Assembly: GCF_024699965.1 (NCBI RefSeq)
Contig: NZ_JAJOMZ010000004.1
Coordinates: 806,001 to 870,000 of the forward strand
Direction of reading: 5' to 3'
DNA from: Flavobacterium sp. J372
Lineage (GTDB): Bacteria > Bacteroidota > Bacteroidia > Flavobacteriales > Flavobacteriaceae
DNA length: 64,000 nt
Under the pieces are notes generated by a model that saw only the letters and a list, made by a program, of their open reading frames with translations, made no database searches and was not told the origin of the DNA. A program made the translations under genes and the position numbers. Position 1 is the stretch's first letter; the number at the start of each line of letters is the position of its first letter. Of this stretch, positions 35,763 to 45,220 are shown piece after piece.

Positions 35763-37038
35763 GCTGCTGATGTCAATATACAAAGAGGCGCTGCTGCTGA
35801 AGCGTGACCCGGGCGGACTGGTAATCCTGTTCCTGATGCCGCTGGTGCTTATTATTACCATAACGCTCATTCAGGACAGTACTTTTAAAACGGCTACCGA
35901 GACTAAAATTCCAATACTGCTTGTGGATAATGACAAAGGCGAAGTTTCAAAACTTATTGATGATAACCTTGCCAAAAGCAATTCATTCAAAGTAATCAAC
36001 CATATTAAGGGAAAGCCGCTTGACGAAGCTGCTGCGAAAGAAAAGGTTTTTAATGGGGACTACCAGCTGGCAATAATAATACCAGAAGGATTAAGCAAAG
36101 GCCTTACCGAACAGGTGGATGCCAACGTTCAAAAAATAATGGAAAGCTTCGGGGCTATTGACAGCAGTGCTGCAAAAGTTTCTTCACCGAAACTGGAACC
36201 TAAAGAAGTGCGCCTCTATTTTGACCCGGCATCGCAGTCGGCGTTCAAAAATGCGGTAAAGAGTACCATTGATAAGATGATATCTCAAATAGAGACTAAA
36301 TCTGTGTACACGGCTTTTAGTGAGCAGCTGGGCGAAGAAAGTACCGCAGCTTTTGAACAGCAAAGTTATATCAGCTTTAAAGAAATTGTACCTATGTTTG
36401 ACAATAAAGAAATGGTGCCAAACTCTACCCAGCACAATGTACCGGCATGGTCACTGTTTGCTATTTTCTTTATCGTAATTCCGCTCAGCGTTAATATTGT
36501 AAAAGAAAAAAACCAGGGTACGGGCGTTAGGCTGCGCACTAACCCCGTGCCGTATGCTATAGTATTGGCCGGTAAGACACTTACATTCCTCATGATCTGT
36601 ATGATACAGTTTTGCCTTATGGCGGCTGTTGGTATATACCTTTTTCCTCATATCGGGCTTCCAACGCTTGAGATGAACGGAAATTTCGGGCTTATGTGCG
36701 TAGTAGCATTATTTGCGGGCTTTGCAGCGGTAGGATTTGGGATAGTATTAGGAACTTTGGCCAAAACACAAGAGCAGGCAGCGCCGTTTGGGTCAACATC
36801 GGTAGTGATACTCGCGGCAATTGGCGGAGTGTGGGTTCCGGTTTTTGCCATGCCGCGATTCATGCAATATATTGCCAAAGCATCGCCAATGAACTGGGGG
36901 CTTGATGCGTTTTATGATGTATTGCTGCGTAACAGTTCGCTCTTGGAAATTGCGCCAAAACTGGCATTATTGTTTGGGTTTTACCTGATAACAATAGCTA
37001 TATCAATTATATACGATGAAAAGAAAAGAGCTGTATAA
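35755..37038 (+). CDS. ABC-2 type transporter permease
   Basis: A 427-residue membrane protein. One membrane segment at about 20-40 (LVILFLMPLVLIITITLIQ), a large periplasmic loop (~45-215), then five or so membrane segments from about 225 to the end with ABC-2 type features (NIVKEKNQGTG and SPMNWGLDAFYDVLL). Partner of the ATPase just upstream. The 3' end overlaps the thioesterase gene by 23 bases. Confidence 0.92.
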   Translation: MHKLLMSIYKEALLLKRDPGGLVILFLMPLVLIITITLIQDSTFKTATETKIPILLVDNDKGEVSKLIDDNLAKSNSFKVINHIKGKPLDEAAAKEKVFNGDYQLAIIIPEGLSKGLTEQVDANVQKIMESFGAIDSSAAKVSSPKLEPKEVRLYFDPASQSAFKNAVKSTIDKMISQIETKSVYTAFSEQLGEESTAAFEQQSYISFKEIVPMFDNKEMVPNSTQHNVPAWSLFAIFFIVIPLSVNIVKEKNQGTGVRLRTNPVPYAIVLAGKTLTFLMICMIQFCLMAAVGIYLFPHIGLPTLEMNGNFGLMCVVALFAGFAAVGFGIVLGTLAKTQEQAAPFGSTSVVILAAIGGVWVPVFAMPRFMQYIAKASPMNWGLDAFYDVLLRNSSLLEIAPKLALLFGFYLITIAISIIYDEKKRAV

Positions 37039-37462
37039 TGAAGCCAATAGCCTCACGCATAGCGAAAGCGTAAGGGTGCGTTTCAACGAAACGGATCCGT
37101 TGGGCATTGTGTGGCACGGCTACTACATAACTTATTTTGAAGATGGCCGTGAAGCTTTTGGGCGGGAGCATGGCTTATCATATCTTGATATCCATGCACA
37201 GGGCTATACAACGCCAATTGTAAAATCTATCTGCGAGCATAAATTGCCGTTAAAGTATGGTGATGTTTTCAGGATTGAGACAACACTGGTAGATACCCCT
37301 GCCGCTAAGTTGATATACAGGTTCAGGATTTATGATTCTCTTAACAATCTTGCCTGTACTGGAGAAACGATTCAGGTATTTGTTACGACTGACGGTGTAA
37401 TGTCACTGAATATTCCTCCGTTTTATGAAGAATGGAAACGTAAAGTGGGCTGGATAAAATAA
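37016..37462 (+). CDS. 4HBT-type acyl-CoA/ACP thioesterase
   Basis: A 148-residue hotdog protein of the 4-hydroxybenzoyl-CoA thioesterase type: RVRFNETDPLGIVWHGYYITYFEDGREAFG contains the catalytic Asp and the H-x3-Y pattern. It may release a finished chain or an aberrant intermediate from an ACP. It starts inside the end of the permease gene. Confidence 0.87.
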   Translation: MKRKELYNEANSLTHSESVRVRFNETDPLGIVWHGYYITYFEDGREAFGREHGLSYLDIHAQGYTTPIVKSICEHKLPLKYGDVFRIETTLVDTPAAKLIYRFRIYDSLNNLACTGETIQVFVTTDGVMSLNIPPFYEEWKRKVGWIK

Positions 37463-37464
37463 CA

Positions 37465-38607
37465 ATGGCAAAAAACGTTTACATAGCGCAGACAAACTGC
37501 ATCACTCCGCTGGGGTTTGATGTTGATACCAATATTGCCGCAATATCTTCAGGCAAAACAGGCATCAGCCATGTAAATGACGATAAGCTGATGCCACAGT
37601 CGTTTTATGGCGCTGTGATAGATGACAAAGCGCTTGATAAAGCTTTCGTAAAGATAAGCAGCGGCCAAAACTACACCCGCCTTGAAAAAATGATGCTGCT
37701 GGCATTATATCCTGTCTTTAAATCTTCAGGGATTTTGCCTGACGAGAAAACAGCATTGCTGGTTTCAACAACAAAAGGTAACGTAACATCACTTAATGAC
37801 GATACAGGAGACAAACCCCGGCTTGATAATCTTGCCAAAACCATAGCAGACTTTTTCGGATTTGTTACAGAGCCTATAGTAGTTTCTAACGCCTGCGTAT
37901 CAGGAATTATGGCGGTATCGGTAGCTAAGAGATTGCTGCAGGCGGGCATGTATGACCACACTTTTGTAGTTGGCGGTGATGAGGTATCAGAATTTATACT
38001 TTCAGGCTTTAATTCTTTCCAGGCAATGAGCGATGAACCCTGCAAACCGTATTCGGCAAACCGAACAGGCGTTAACCTGGGCGAAGCGGCTGCGGCTGCA
38101 TTAGTCACGATTAACGAAAAAAACGCGATAGCAAAAATCACAGGCGACGGTTCGGTAAATGATGCTAACCATATCTCTGGCCCGTCACGTACTGGCGAAG
38201 GCCTTGTACGCAGCATACAGAGCGCGCTGAGCGAAGCAAATATAACAAGCAATAAAATAGACTATATATCGGCGCACGGCACAGCAACGCCCTTTAATGA
38301 CGAAATGGAAGCTATCGCCTTCAATAGGCTGGATCTTCAGGATGTACCCGTAAATAGTTTCAAAGGGTATTATGGGCATACACTGGGTGCTTCGGGATTG
38401 CTGGAAATGGTTATCGGGCTGGAATCGATGCGCAGAGGCGAACTATACACTTCTGCCGGTTATGATGCGCCGGGGGTGAGTCAGCCAATAAATGTAATTA
38501 CAGAAAATCAGAAAAAAGATATCGCTGTTTTCCTGAAAACGGCATCAGGCTTTGGCGGCTGCAATACAGCTGTTTTATTTGAAAAGACAGGCAATGGCAG
38601 AAGATAA
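37465..38607 (+). CDS. Beta-ketoacyl synthase
   Basis: A 380-residue condensing enzyme. Catalytic Cys144 is in VSNACVSGIMA; the histidines are in ISAHGTATPFND and KGYYGHTLGASG; it ends with SGFGGCNTAVLFE. The triad is complete though the sequence is divergent from housekeeping FabF. It is followed by a short ketosynthase-like protein and an ACP, which suggests a second chain-extension module. Confidence 0.93.
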   Translation: MAKNVYIAQTNCITPLGFDVDTNIAAISSGKTGISHVNDDKLMPQSFYGAVIDDKALDKAFVKISSGQNYTRLEKMMLLALYPVFKSSGILPDEKTALLVSTTKGNVTSLNDDTGDKPRLDNLAKTIADFFGFVTEPIVVSNACVSGIMAVSVAKRLLQAGMYDHTFVVGGDEVSEFILSGFNSFQAMSDEPCKPYSANRTGVNLGEAAAAALVTINEKNAIAKITGDGSVNDANHISGPSRTGEGLVRSIQSALSEANITSNKIDYISAHGTATPFNDEMEAIAFNRLDLQDVPVNSFKGYYGHTLGASGLLEMVIGLESMRRGELYTSAGYDAPGVSQPINVITENQKKDIAVFLKTASGFGGCNTAVLFEKTGNGRR

Positions 38608-39211
38608 ATATATTTCAGGTTATTGCCTGATTGAAAATAACCGCGTAGCGCTAAACAGCCAAACCGTTTTTGAAGCGCCGGGCCTGCCATTTGTTGATTT
38701 TGCGAAACAAGCTTACCAACATGCAGAGACCGGCTATGCCAAGTTCTTCAAAATGGATAACCTAAGCAAACTGGCATTCCTTGCGGCGGATATGCTGCTG
38801 AAAAAAGAAGTAAAAGAAGGTGAAGAGAATAACATTGCATTGCTGTTTGCCAATAAATCATCTAGCCTTGATACCGATGTAAAACACCAGGAGTCGATTA
38901 CCGACCGGGAAAATTACTTTCCCAGTCCGGCAGTATTTGTATACACCCTGCCAAATATATGTATGGGAGAAATAAGCATACGGCATAAGCTATATACTGA
39001 AAATTCTTTCTTTATATTTGCCCAATTCAACGCCGGGTTTTTCGCCAACTATACTGATATCCTGATGGATACCGGCAAGGCAGAAAAGGTGTTATGTGGT
39101 TGGGTAGAATATTATAAAGACAATTATAAAGCGTTTATGTATCTTGTTTCAGATAGTGGAACGATAGCACATACGCAGCAAAACATTCAAAAATTATATA
39201 CAGGACAATAA
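38594..39211 (+). CDS. Short ketosynthase-like protein
   Basis: A 205-residue protein. The start at 38594 (MAEDKYISGYCLIENN) overlaps the ketosynthase stop by 14 bases and fits better than a longer alternative. Segments such as LLFANKSSSLDTDVKHQE, SPAVFVYTLPNICMGEIS and ENSFFIFAQFNAG resemble the first half of a ketosynthase, but the catalytic Cys region (ACxSG) and both histidines are absent. It is about half the normal length and ends naturally before the ACP gene. It may be a structural partner; that is inference. Confidence 0.78.
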   Translation: MAEDKYISGYCLIENNRVALNSQTVFEAPGLPFVDFAKQAYQHAETGYAKFFKMDNLSKLAFLAADMLLKKEVKEGEENNIALLFANKSSSLDTDVKHQESITDRENYFPSPAVFVYTLPNICMGEISIRHKLYTENSFFIFAQFNAGFFANYTDILMDTGKAEKVLCGWVEYYKDNYKAFMYLVSDSGTIAHTQQNIQKLYTGQ

Positions 39212-39468
39212 TGGAAGCGTTAAAACAAGAACTGAAAGAAAAAATCATAAAGACCCTGAACCTTGAAGACCTTACGCCGGAAGATGTAAATGACAACGAT
39301 CCGCTTTTTGGTGAAGGTATGGGGCTTGACTCAATAGATGCATTGGAACTTATAGTAATGCTTGACAAAGATTATGGCATTAAGCTTAGTGACCCGAAGG
39401 AGGGGAAAGCCATCTTCCAGAGCATTGAGACAATGGCGAAATACATAACAGAGCACCGCACAAAATAA
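39211..39468 (+). CDS. Acyl carrier protein
   Basis: An 85-residue ACP with the attachment Ser41 in GMGLDSIDALELIVML. Distinct from the first ACP (27785), so the cluster uses two carriers, perhaps one for the aryl polyene and one for the resorcinol chains. It starts on the last base of the previous stop codon. Confidence 0.95.
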   Translation: MEALKQELKEKIIKTLNLEDLTPEDVNDNDPLFGEGMGLDSIDALELIVMLDKDYGIKLSDPKEGKAIFQSIETMAKYITEHRTK

Positions 39469-39469
39469 T

Positions 39470-40666
39470 ATGGGTAAGGGCGTTGCCATAACCGGTATGG
39501 GAATCATTTCTGCAATAGGCGATACTGTTGCGGCCAACTATGATGCGCTCATCAACAACCGGCCGGGCATTTCTGATATTGAGAATATTGCCACCATTCA
39601 TAAAAACGTGATCAAGGTTGGCGAAATCAAGAAAACCAACGCCGAGCTGGAAGCCATACTGGGCCTTGCGCCGAAAAATAACTGGTCACGCACCGCGATG
39701 ATTGGCGCAATTGCAGCACAGCAGGCGCTTGACAATGCTGGTATCACTAATATGAACGCCCACAACACGGGGCTTATATCGGCTACCAGTGTAGGTGGTA
39801 TGGATATGACCGAGCGGTTTTTTTATGATTACTATGAAAGTGACGAAAACTGGCGATATATCGATGCCCAGGATGGGGGCGACTCAACTCACAAAATAGC
39901 CGGATATATTGGTGTTAAAGGGCTTGTGACAACCATAAGCACTGCATGTTCATCGGCAGCTAACGCGATAATGCTGGGTGCAAGGCTTATAAAGGCCGGA
40001 AAGCTTGACAGGGTGGTAGTTGGCGGTACCGATGCATTGGCAAAATTCACCATCAATGGTTTCAAGACACTGATGATATTGAGCGATACTTACAATACGC
40101 CGTTCGATAATAACAGAAAAGGACTTAATCTGGGTGAAGCAGCGGCATTTTTAGTGCTGGAAAGCGATGAAATGGTAGCGAAGTATAATAAGAAAGTATT
40201 AGCCTATGTTTCAGGCTACGGCAATGCAAATGATGCGTACCATCAAACAGCTTCCTCAGAAAATGGCGATGGTGCAACCCTTGCGATGGAAAAGGCATTT
40301 AAAGTATCCGGATTAAAGCGGGCCGACATAGACTATATCAATGCGCACGGCACTGCAACGCCAAATAATGACCTAAGCGAAGGCCGTGCCCTTTTAAGAA
40401 TATTCGGTGAAAAAATGCCTGACTTCAGCTCTACAAAGCCATTTACAGGCCACACGCTGGCAGCAGCGGCAGGTGTAGAAGCCGTATATAGTGTGCTAGC
40501 TTTACAGAACAACATTGTGTTTGCCAACCTGAACTTCAAAACGCCAATGGCAGAATTTAACCTGATTCCGCAAACGGAAATCAGGCACAAAGAGATAAAT
40601 CATGTTTTGTCAAATTCGTTCGGTTTTGGCGGAAATTGTTCAACCCTGTTATTCTCAAAAAGCTGA
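39470..40666 (+). CDS. Beta-ketoacyl synthase (FabF-like)
   Basis: A 398-residue condensing enzyme. Cys160 in ISTACSSAANAIML; histidines in INAHGTATPNND and FTGHTLAAAAG; C-terminal SNSFGFGGNCSTLLF. All catalytic residues are in place. It overlaps the next gene by one base (TGATG), and that gene is Cys-less, so the two probably form a KS-CLF heterodimer like the one in aryl polyene and type II polyketide systems. Confidence 0.94.
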   Translation: MGKGVAITGMGIISAIGDTVAANYDALINNRPGISDIENIATIHKNVIKVGEIKKTNAELEAILGLAPKNNWSRTAMIGAIAAQQALDNAGITNMNAHNTGLISATSVGGMDMTERFFYDYYESDENWRYIDAQDGGDSTHKIAGYIGVKGLVTTISTACSSAANAIMLGARLIKAGKLDRVVVGGTDALAKFTINGFKTLMILSDTYNTPFDNNRKGLNLGEAAAFLVLESDEMVAKYNKKVLAYVSGYGNANDAYHQTASSENGDGATLAMEKAFKVSGLKRADIDYINAHGTATPNNDLSEGRALLRIFGEKMPDFSSTKPFTGHTLAAAAGVEAVYSVLALQNNIVFANLNFKTPMAEFNLIPQTEIRHKEINHVLSNSFGFGGNCSTLLFSKS

Positions 40667-41727
40667 TGAGAAAGTGCTATATAAACGGCATGGGGTGCAT
40701 ATCTGCCCAAAATACATTTGATACGGTTTTCCTTGAAGGCGCTGAACATAATTCGGAACTGAACATATTGCCTGTAGTTGAACCGGACTATAAAGAATTT
40801 ATTCCGCCGGCTATGAGCAGACGGATGGCTAAGGTGGTAAAGAACGGCGTTGCGACATCATCACGTGCGTTGCAGGAAGCAGGTGTAGAGATGCCGGATG
40901 CTATTATAACAGGTACGGGTTTTGGCTGCAGTACCGACTCTGAGAAATTCCTAAAGGCGATACTTGACAATAACGAAGAATTCCTTACGCCAACATCATT
41001 CATACAATCTACCCACAACACCGTTGGCGCACAAATAGCGCTGGGGCTGCAATGCAAGGCCTATAATTTTACATATGTAAACGGCGCAGTTTCATTTGAA
41101 TCATCACTAATAGATGCCCAGTTACAGATAGAGGAGCAGGAAGCAGACAATATTTTGGTTGGCGGCATAGAAGAGCTGGCTGAAAACACCGCTAAATTTC
41201 TGGAGCTTTCCGGCCGGATAAAAACGAGAGGAGAGGGGCCGTATCAGGTACTTGAGCCTGAAAGCAAAGGAGCCGTATATTCTGAGGGGTCAGCGTTTTT
41301 TGTATTGTCGGCTGACAGACAGGAGTCGACCTATGCAGAACTTAAAGATATCGTGATATACAATACGTTAACTGAAGAAGAAGTAGCGGAAACAGCACAA
41401 ACGTTTTTATCAAAAAACGGGCTCACAATTGCTGATGTTGACGCAATAGTTTTGGGTTACAATGGCGATGTTATGTTTGATGGGTATTATAAATCCCTGG
41501 CAAACAATTTATTTAACAATACGCAGCAACTTTACTATAAGCATTTAAGCGGGGAGTTCAACACGGCATCGGCCTTTGGGCTATGGGTGGCAGCAAAAGT
41601 GCTGAAAGAGCAGCGTATTCCGGATATAATCAAAGTGAATGAGGTACAATCAAATTCGTTTAAGACAATACTGCTTTACAACCAATACCGCGGGCTTGAC
41701 CATAGTTTTACATTGCTGACTATATGA
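40666..41727 (+). CDS. Chain-length-factor-like ketosynthase lacking the active Cys
   Basis: A 353-residue thiolase-fold protein beginning MRKCYINGMGCISAQNTFD (start in TGATG). At the active-site turn the sequence reads YNFTYVNGAVSFESSLIDA, so the nucleophilic Cys is missing. The first His region reads VLGYNGDVMFDG instead of HGT; only KHLSGEFNTASAFG resembles the second. It therefore should not condense by itself and fits a chain length factor for the ketosynthase just upstream. Confidence 0.87.
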   Translation: MRKCYINGMGCISAQNTFDTVFLEGAEHNSELNILPVVEPDYKEFIPPAMSRRMAKVVKNGVATSSRALQEAGVEMPDAIITGTGFGCSTDSEKFLKAILDNNEEFLTPTSFIQSTHNTVGAQIALGLQCKAYNFTYVNGAVSFESSLIDAQLQIEEQEADNILVGGIEELAENTAKFLELSGRIKTRGEGPYQVLEPESKGAVYSEGSAFFVLSADRQESTYAELKDIVIYNTLTEEEVAETAQTFLSKNGLTIADVDAIVLGYNGDVMFDGYYKSLANNLFNNTQQLYYKHLSGEFNTASAFGLWVAAKVLKEQRIPDIIKVNEVQSNSFKTILLYNQYRGLDHSFTLLTI

Positions 41728-42500
41728 TTACCCACAAGGCAAATATCATAGCGAATATTGCTGCTGCAATCCTTATTGGTGCAGCGGCTTTTTTTTATGG
41801 CATTAGCTGGTGGTACCTGTTGTTCCCTTTTGGCATATGGTTGATTACTGCAGTTATAGGTTCGGGACTGGTGCAGACAGGCTATCACGTAAGAACTTTT
41901 TGCTCGAATAAGGATGTTACCGAAAAACTTATCGCCATAACGTTTGATGACGGCCCCACCCCGGAGACTCCCAAAGTGTTGGAATTGCTAAAGAAATATG
42001 ATGTAAAAGCAACATTTTTCTGTATTGGTAGGCAGATAGAGAAATACCCGGATATCTTACAACAAGTGATTGATGAAGGCCATACAGTAGGGAATCATAC
42101 TTACAGCCATTCGCCGAAAATGAGTTTGTGGAACACTGAAGCTGTTTCGAAAGAACTGACTAAAACAGATGAAATTATATACAATATTGTTGGCGTAAGG
42201 ACAAAATTGTATCGCCCGCCGTATGGGGTTACATTCCCTCAGCTGGCAAGATCTATAAAGGTAACCAAACATAAAGTTATAGGCTGGAATATCAGGTCAT
42301 TAGACGCTGTGATAGATGATGAGCAACACATACTTAAACGCATTACCTCTCGTCTTAAACCCGGCAGTATTATCCTTTTACATGATACTTCGCAAAAAAG
42401 CGTAAATGTTTTGGAACAATTATTGGTAATATTGCAGCGTGAAAATTACAAGCCGGTCACTGTTGACAAGCTTTTAAACATCAAAGCTTATGAAGATTAA
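41724..42500 (+). CDS. NodB-type polysaccharide deacetylase family protein
   Basis: A 258-residue protein with two membrane segments in residues 8-55, then a carbohydrate esterase 4 domain. TFDDGP supplies the catalytic and metal Asp; HTYSHS is the HxxxH metal site; RPPYG and LLHDT complete the NodB motifs. The sequence suggests deacetylation of a sugar or another amide outside or at the inner face of the membrane. Its job in pigment synthesis is unknown. ATGA overlap with the previous gene. Confidence 0.9.
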   Translation: MITHKANIIANIAAAILIGAAAFFYGISWWYLLFPFGIWLITAVIGSGLVQTGYHVRTFCSNKDVTEKLIAITFDDGPTPETPKVLELLKKYDVKATFFCIGRQIEKYPDILQQVIDEGHTVGNHTYSHSPKMSLWNTEAVSKELTKTDEIIYNIVGVRTKLYRPPYGVTFPQLARSIKVTKHKVIGWNIRSLDAVIDDEQHILKRITSRLKPGSIILLHDTSQKSVNVLEQLLVILQRENYKPVTVDKLLNIKAYED

Positions 42501-43116
42501 GATTTTTGCTTTTTTGCTTTTGGTAATCGGACTTACGGCTATGGCTCAGGATAAAATGAGCGCTGCTGAAGTAACTGCCTTTAAAGACGCGGTTAATGCC
42601 ACTGCTAAAAATACCAAGAGCTTAACCACAGACTTTGTACAATACAAGCATATGGACTTTTTAGCGAAAGACATAGAAACATCAGGCAAAATGAGCTTTA
42701 AGGCGCCGGGCAAGCTGCTGTGGCAATACACAAAGCCCTACCAGTACAGTATAGTATTTAAAGACAATAAAATTTCAATAAATGATGCCGGCAAAAAAAG
42801 CCAGATGGATGCCGGCGGGAGCAAGATGTTCGGGAAGCTGACCAAGCTTATCGTGGGCAGCGTAAACGGAAATATGTTTGATGAAAAGGAGTTCAACATA
42901 TCCTACTTCAAAAATAAAGACCACAATATTACCAGGCTTATTCCTAAAGATGCCGCTTTGAAAAAATACATCAACCAGATGGAATTGTATTTTGATAAAA
43001 AAGGCAGTATGGTAAGCGAGGTTAAGATGATTGAACCAAGCGGCGACTATACCCGCATAGTATTTAAAAACAAGACAGCTAATGCGCCGGTACCTGATTC
43101 TGTTTTTGCTAATTAG
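42490..43116 (+). CDS. LolA-like outer membrane lipid carrier protein
   Basis: A 208-residue periplasmic protein with a signal peptide (MKIKIFAFLLLVIGLTAMAQ) and a LolA-type half-barrel: SLTTDFVQYKHMDFLAKDIETSGKM, then PGKLLWQYTKPYQYSIVFKDN. LolA-like proteins occur in aryl polyene and flexirubin clusters, where they may carry the lipid pigment across the periplasm. It overlaps both neighbouring genes. Confidence 0.88.
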   Translation: MKIKIFAFLLLVIGLTAMAQDKMSAAEVTAFKDAVNATAKNTKSLTTDFVQYKHMDFLAKDIETSGKMSFKAPGKLLWQYTKPYQYSIVFKDNKISINDAGKKSQMDAGGSKMFGKLTKLIVGSVNGNMFDEKEFNISYFKNKDHNITRLIPKDAALKKYINQMELYFDKKGSMVSEVKMIEPSGDYTRIVFKNKTANAPVPDSVFAN

Positions 43117-43714
43117 CAGTACGGTAATCTTTTCTTCCTGCGCGGTAAAGACTGTAGCGGGATATTCACCTATAGCACAAATTGATAAAAAGGAAGTCCG
43201 TACGGATTATTTTACTGATATAAAGGCCGACTATGTATACAAAGCGGCTATAGAGGTGTATGGTAATAATCTGGGCGGTATTGTAATTATAAAAAAAACC
43301 GGCGCAGATTCTCACCGGGTGGCTTTTACAACGGAATTTGGCAATAAGCTGTTCGACTTTACCTTTACCGGAAATGAGTTTACGGTAAATTATATTCTGG
43401 AGGACCTTGACAGAGGCATAATCAAAAACACTTTGCGCGATGATTTCAGGTTATTGCTGAAAAATAGCTACAGTATTGAAAGTATGTATGAAAATCCTGA
43501 GACAATCGTTTATAAGTCAAATGATGGCAAACGATTCAATTATCTCTTTACCGATAGAAATTCAGGACGCCTCAAAAAACTGGTAAATGCCACTAAAACC
43601 AAAGAAAAAGTTGAAATAAGTTATGACGATATTACAAATACTTTGGCAAAAAGCATTATCATTGCCCACAAAAACATTAAGTTAAGAATTGCACTTAACT
43701 ATATTAATGAATAA
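43082..43714 (+). CDS. Lipoprotein of the flexirubin cluster
   Basis: A 210-residue lipoprotein: signal MRRYLILFLLISSTVIFSSC with Cys20 as lipid site. The mature part is beta-rich with no family I can name. It starts inside the LolA-like gene (35-base overlap). A LolB-like acceptor role for lipids delivered by the LolA-like protein is attractive but unproven. Confidence 0.82.
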   Translation: MRRYLILFLLISSTVIFSSCAVKTVAGYSPIAQIDKKEVRTDYFTDIKADYVYKAAIEVYGNNLGGIVIIKKTGADSHRVAFTTEFGNKLFDFTFTGNEFTVNYILEDLDRGIIKNTLRDDFRLLLKNSYSIESMYENPETIVYKSNDGKRFNYLFTDRNSGRLKKLVNATKTKEKVEISYDDITNTLAKSIIIAHKNIKLRIALNYINE

Positions 43715-43731
43715 AATTTACCAATAAAAAC

Positions 43732-44340
43732 ATGAAAAAGATTACTTTACTGTTGCTTTGCTTCATTGCATTTTCTGCTGCTGCGCAGGTTACTTTTAAG
43801 CCCGGGATAAGGGCCGGTGTTAACTTTTCAAGAATTACTCAAAGTGAGTTTGATACACGTACCGATTTTTATGTTGGCGCACTTGGAGCCATTAAATTTA
43901 CCCGTTTCTACACAATGCAGCCGGAACTTACTTATTCCCGTCAGGGCGGTAAGGGAGAAGGCAGGACTTATGAACCTATATCTAATACATTTACAACATT
44001 TGAAGGTGATGTTGATGTTCAGTATTTCTCTCTGGGCCTTATGAATAAATTTACATTTAATGATGCGATTAATGTTCATGTAGGCCCGTTTCTTGATTTC
44101 GAAACAGGAGGCAATACCCGCACAAATTCTGACGTTGATATGGGCATAATGGCCGGTGTGGGTTATACATTACCTTTCGGCTTAACTATTGAGGCCCGTG
44201 TTAAGAAAGGGATTGTTGATGTTCTTGAAACAGATGATTTTGATAGCTTGTATTATTACACTGACGATTATAATACCAACTTTTTGTTTCAGTTGGGGCT
44301 ATCTTATACTTTTGACAAAATCACCGGAACTACAAACTAA
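43732..44340 (+). CDS. Outer membrane beta-barrel protein (PorT/OmpW-like)
   Basis: A 202-residue protein. Signal peptide MKKITLLLLCFIAFSAAAQ, then alternating strands such as FKPGIRAGVNFSRI, YVGALGAIKFTRFYTMQPELTYSRQGG and FLFQLGLSYTFDKI, the pattern of an eight-stranded beta-barrel. It sits between the lipoprotein and a hotdog gene. Housekeeping or pigment-export roles cannot be separated from the sequence. Confidence 0.87.
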   Translation: MKKITLLLLCFIAFSAAAQVTFKPGIRAGVNFSRITQSEFDTRTDFYVGALGAIKFTRFYTMQPELTYSRQGGKGEGRTYEPISNTFTTFEGDVDVQYFSLGLMNKFTFNDAINVHVGPFLDFETGGNTRTNSDVDMGIMAGVGYTLPFGLTIEARVKKGIVDVLETDDFDSLYYYTDDYNTNFLFQLGLSYTFDKITGTTN

Positions 44341-44342
44341 TT

Positions 44343-44714
44343 ATGTCGTTACTTAACAATTTTTACAAAGTGCAGGAGCTTACAGCAGGTGAAAACGGTA
44401 ACCATATTGCTATGGTGATGCTTAATGCCCAGCACGATATCTTTAAAGGGCATTTCCCCGGCAATCCCGTAACTCCCGGAGTTTGTATGATGCAGATCAT
44501 TAAAGAGCTTACGCAGCAGATTACTGGTGAGAAGCTAATGATGAAACAGGCCACTAATGTGAAGTTTATGGCGCTGATAAATCCTGAAAAGACTCCGGAA
44601 TTAAAAATTGAGCTGGATGTGAAAGATATGGGTGACACGGTTTCGGTAAAGAATACAACATGCTTTGGCGATACCGTTGCGTTGAAATTAAGCTGTAACT
44701 TCAGTAAAAACTAA
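44343..44714 (+). CDS. FabZ/ApeP-like hotdog protein with Glu replaced by Gln
   Basis: A 123-residue hotdog protein with FKGHFPGNPVTPGVCMMQIIKEL. The His of HFPG is kept, but the acidic residue expected after PGV in FabZ reads Gln (CMMQII). It may still dehydrate slowly, bind an acyl-ACP, or hydrolyse a thioester. It is 2 bases after the beta-barrel gene and adjacent to the next gene. Confidence 0.85.
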   Translation: MSLLNNFYKVQELTAGENGNHIAMVMLNAQHDIFKGHFPGNPVTPGVCMMQIIKELTQQITGEKLMMKQATNVKFMALINPEKTPELKIELDVKDMGDTVSVKNTTCFGDTVALKLSCNFSKN

Positions 44715-45199
44715 ATGAAAGCAATACTGTTCATCGTTTCATTTATTTTTGGCGCTGCCGTGGCAGACATTGCACAGGTGCGCCAGAAATACATTGCGGC
44801 TACTGAGTCGGCTACCGCGTCAGATGAGCTGTATACAATGCTGGAAGGTGTACCGGATACAAGCAAAGAGACAACCATGGTGGCTTACAAGGCAGCGGCA
44901 ATCATGCTGCAGGCCAGATATGCAAAAGGTATTGTAACTAAAAAAAGCTTTTTGAAAAAGGTGCCAAACTGCTTGAAGCCGTTATTACGAGAGATGAAAC
45001 AAATTACGAAGCCAGGCTTATAAGGCTTAGTATACAGGAAGGTGCACCCAAGATTACGGGTTATAAGAAGAACATTGCTGAAGATAAGGCCTTCCTCATC
45101 AAAAACTATGATAGCCAGCCTACAGCCCTCAAAAAGTTTACAAAAGACTTTGTGGCAGGCTCTGCATCTTTTACCAAAGAAGAAAAAGCGGGGTTTTAA
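44715..45199 (+). pseudogene. Hypothetical secreted protein, frameshifted at A7
   Basis: The first frame gives a signal peptide (MKAILFIVSFIFGAAVAD) and YIAATESATASDELYTMLEG, then stops at 45023. One added A in the A7 run (44940-44946) joins KK to LFEKGAKLLEAVITRDET and the frame runs on to QEGAPKITGYKKNI and a stop at 45197-45199, about 161 residues in all. The restored protein is helical and secreted, of a type present in flexirubin clusters but with no known function. Confidence 0.8.
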
Positions 45200-45220
45200 T
45201 TTACAAGGAAGTTAACGTAC

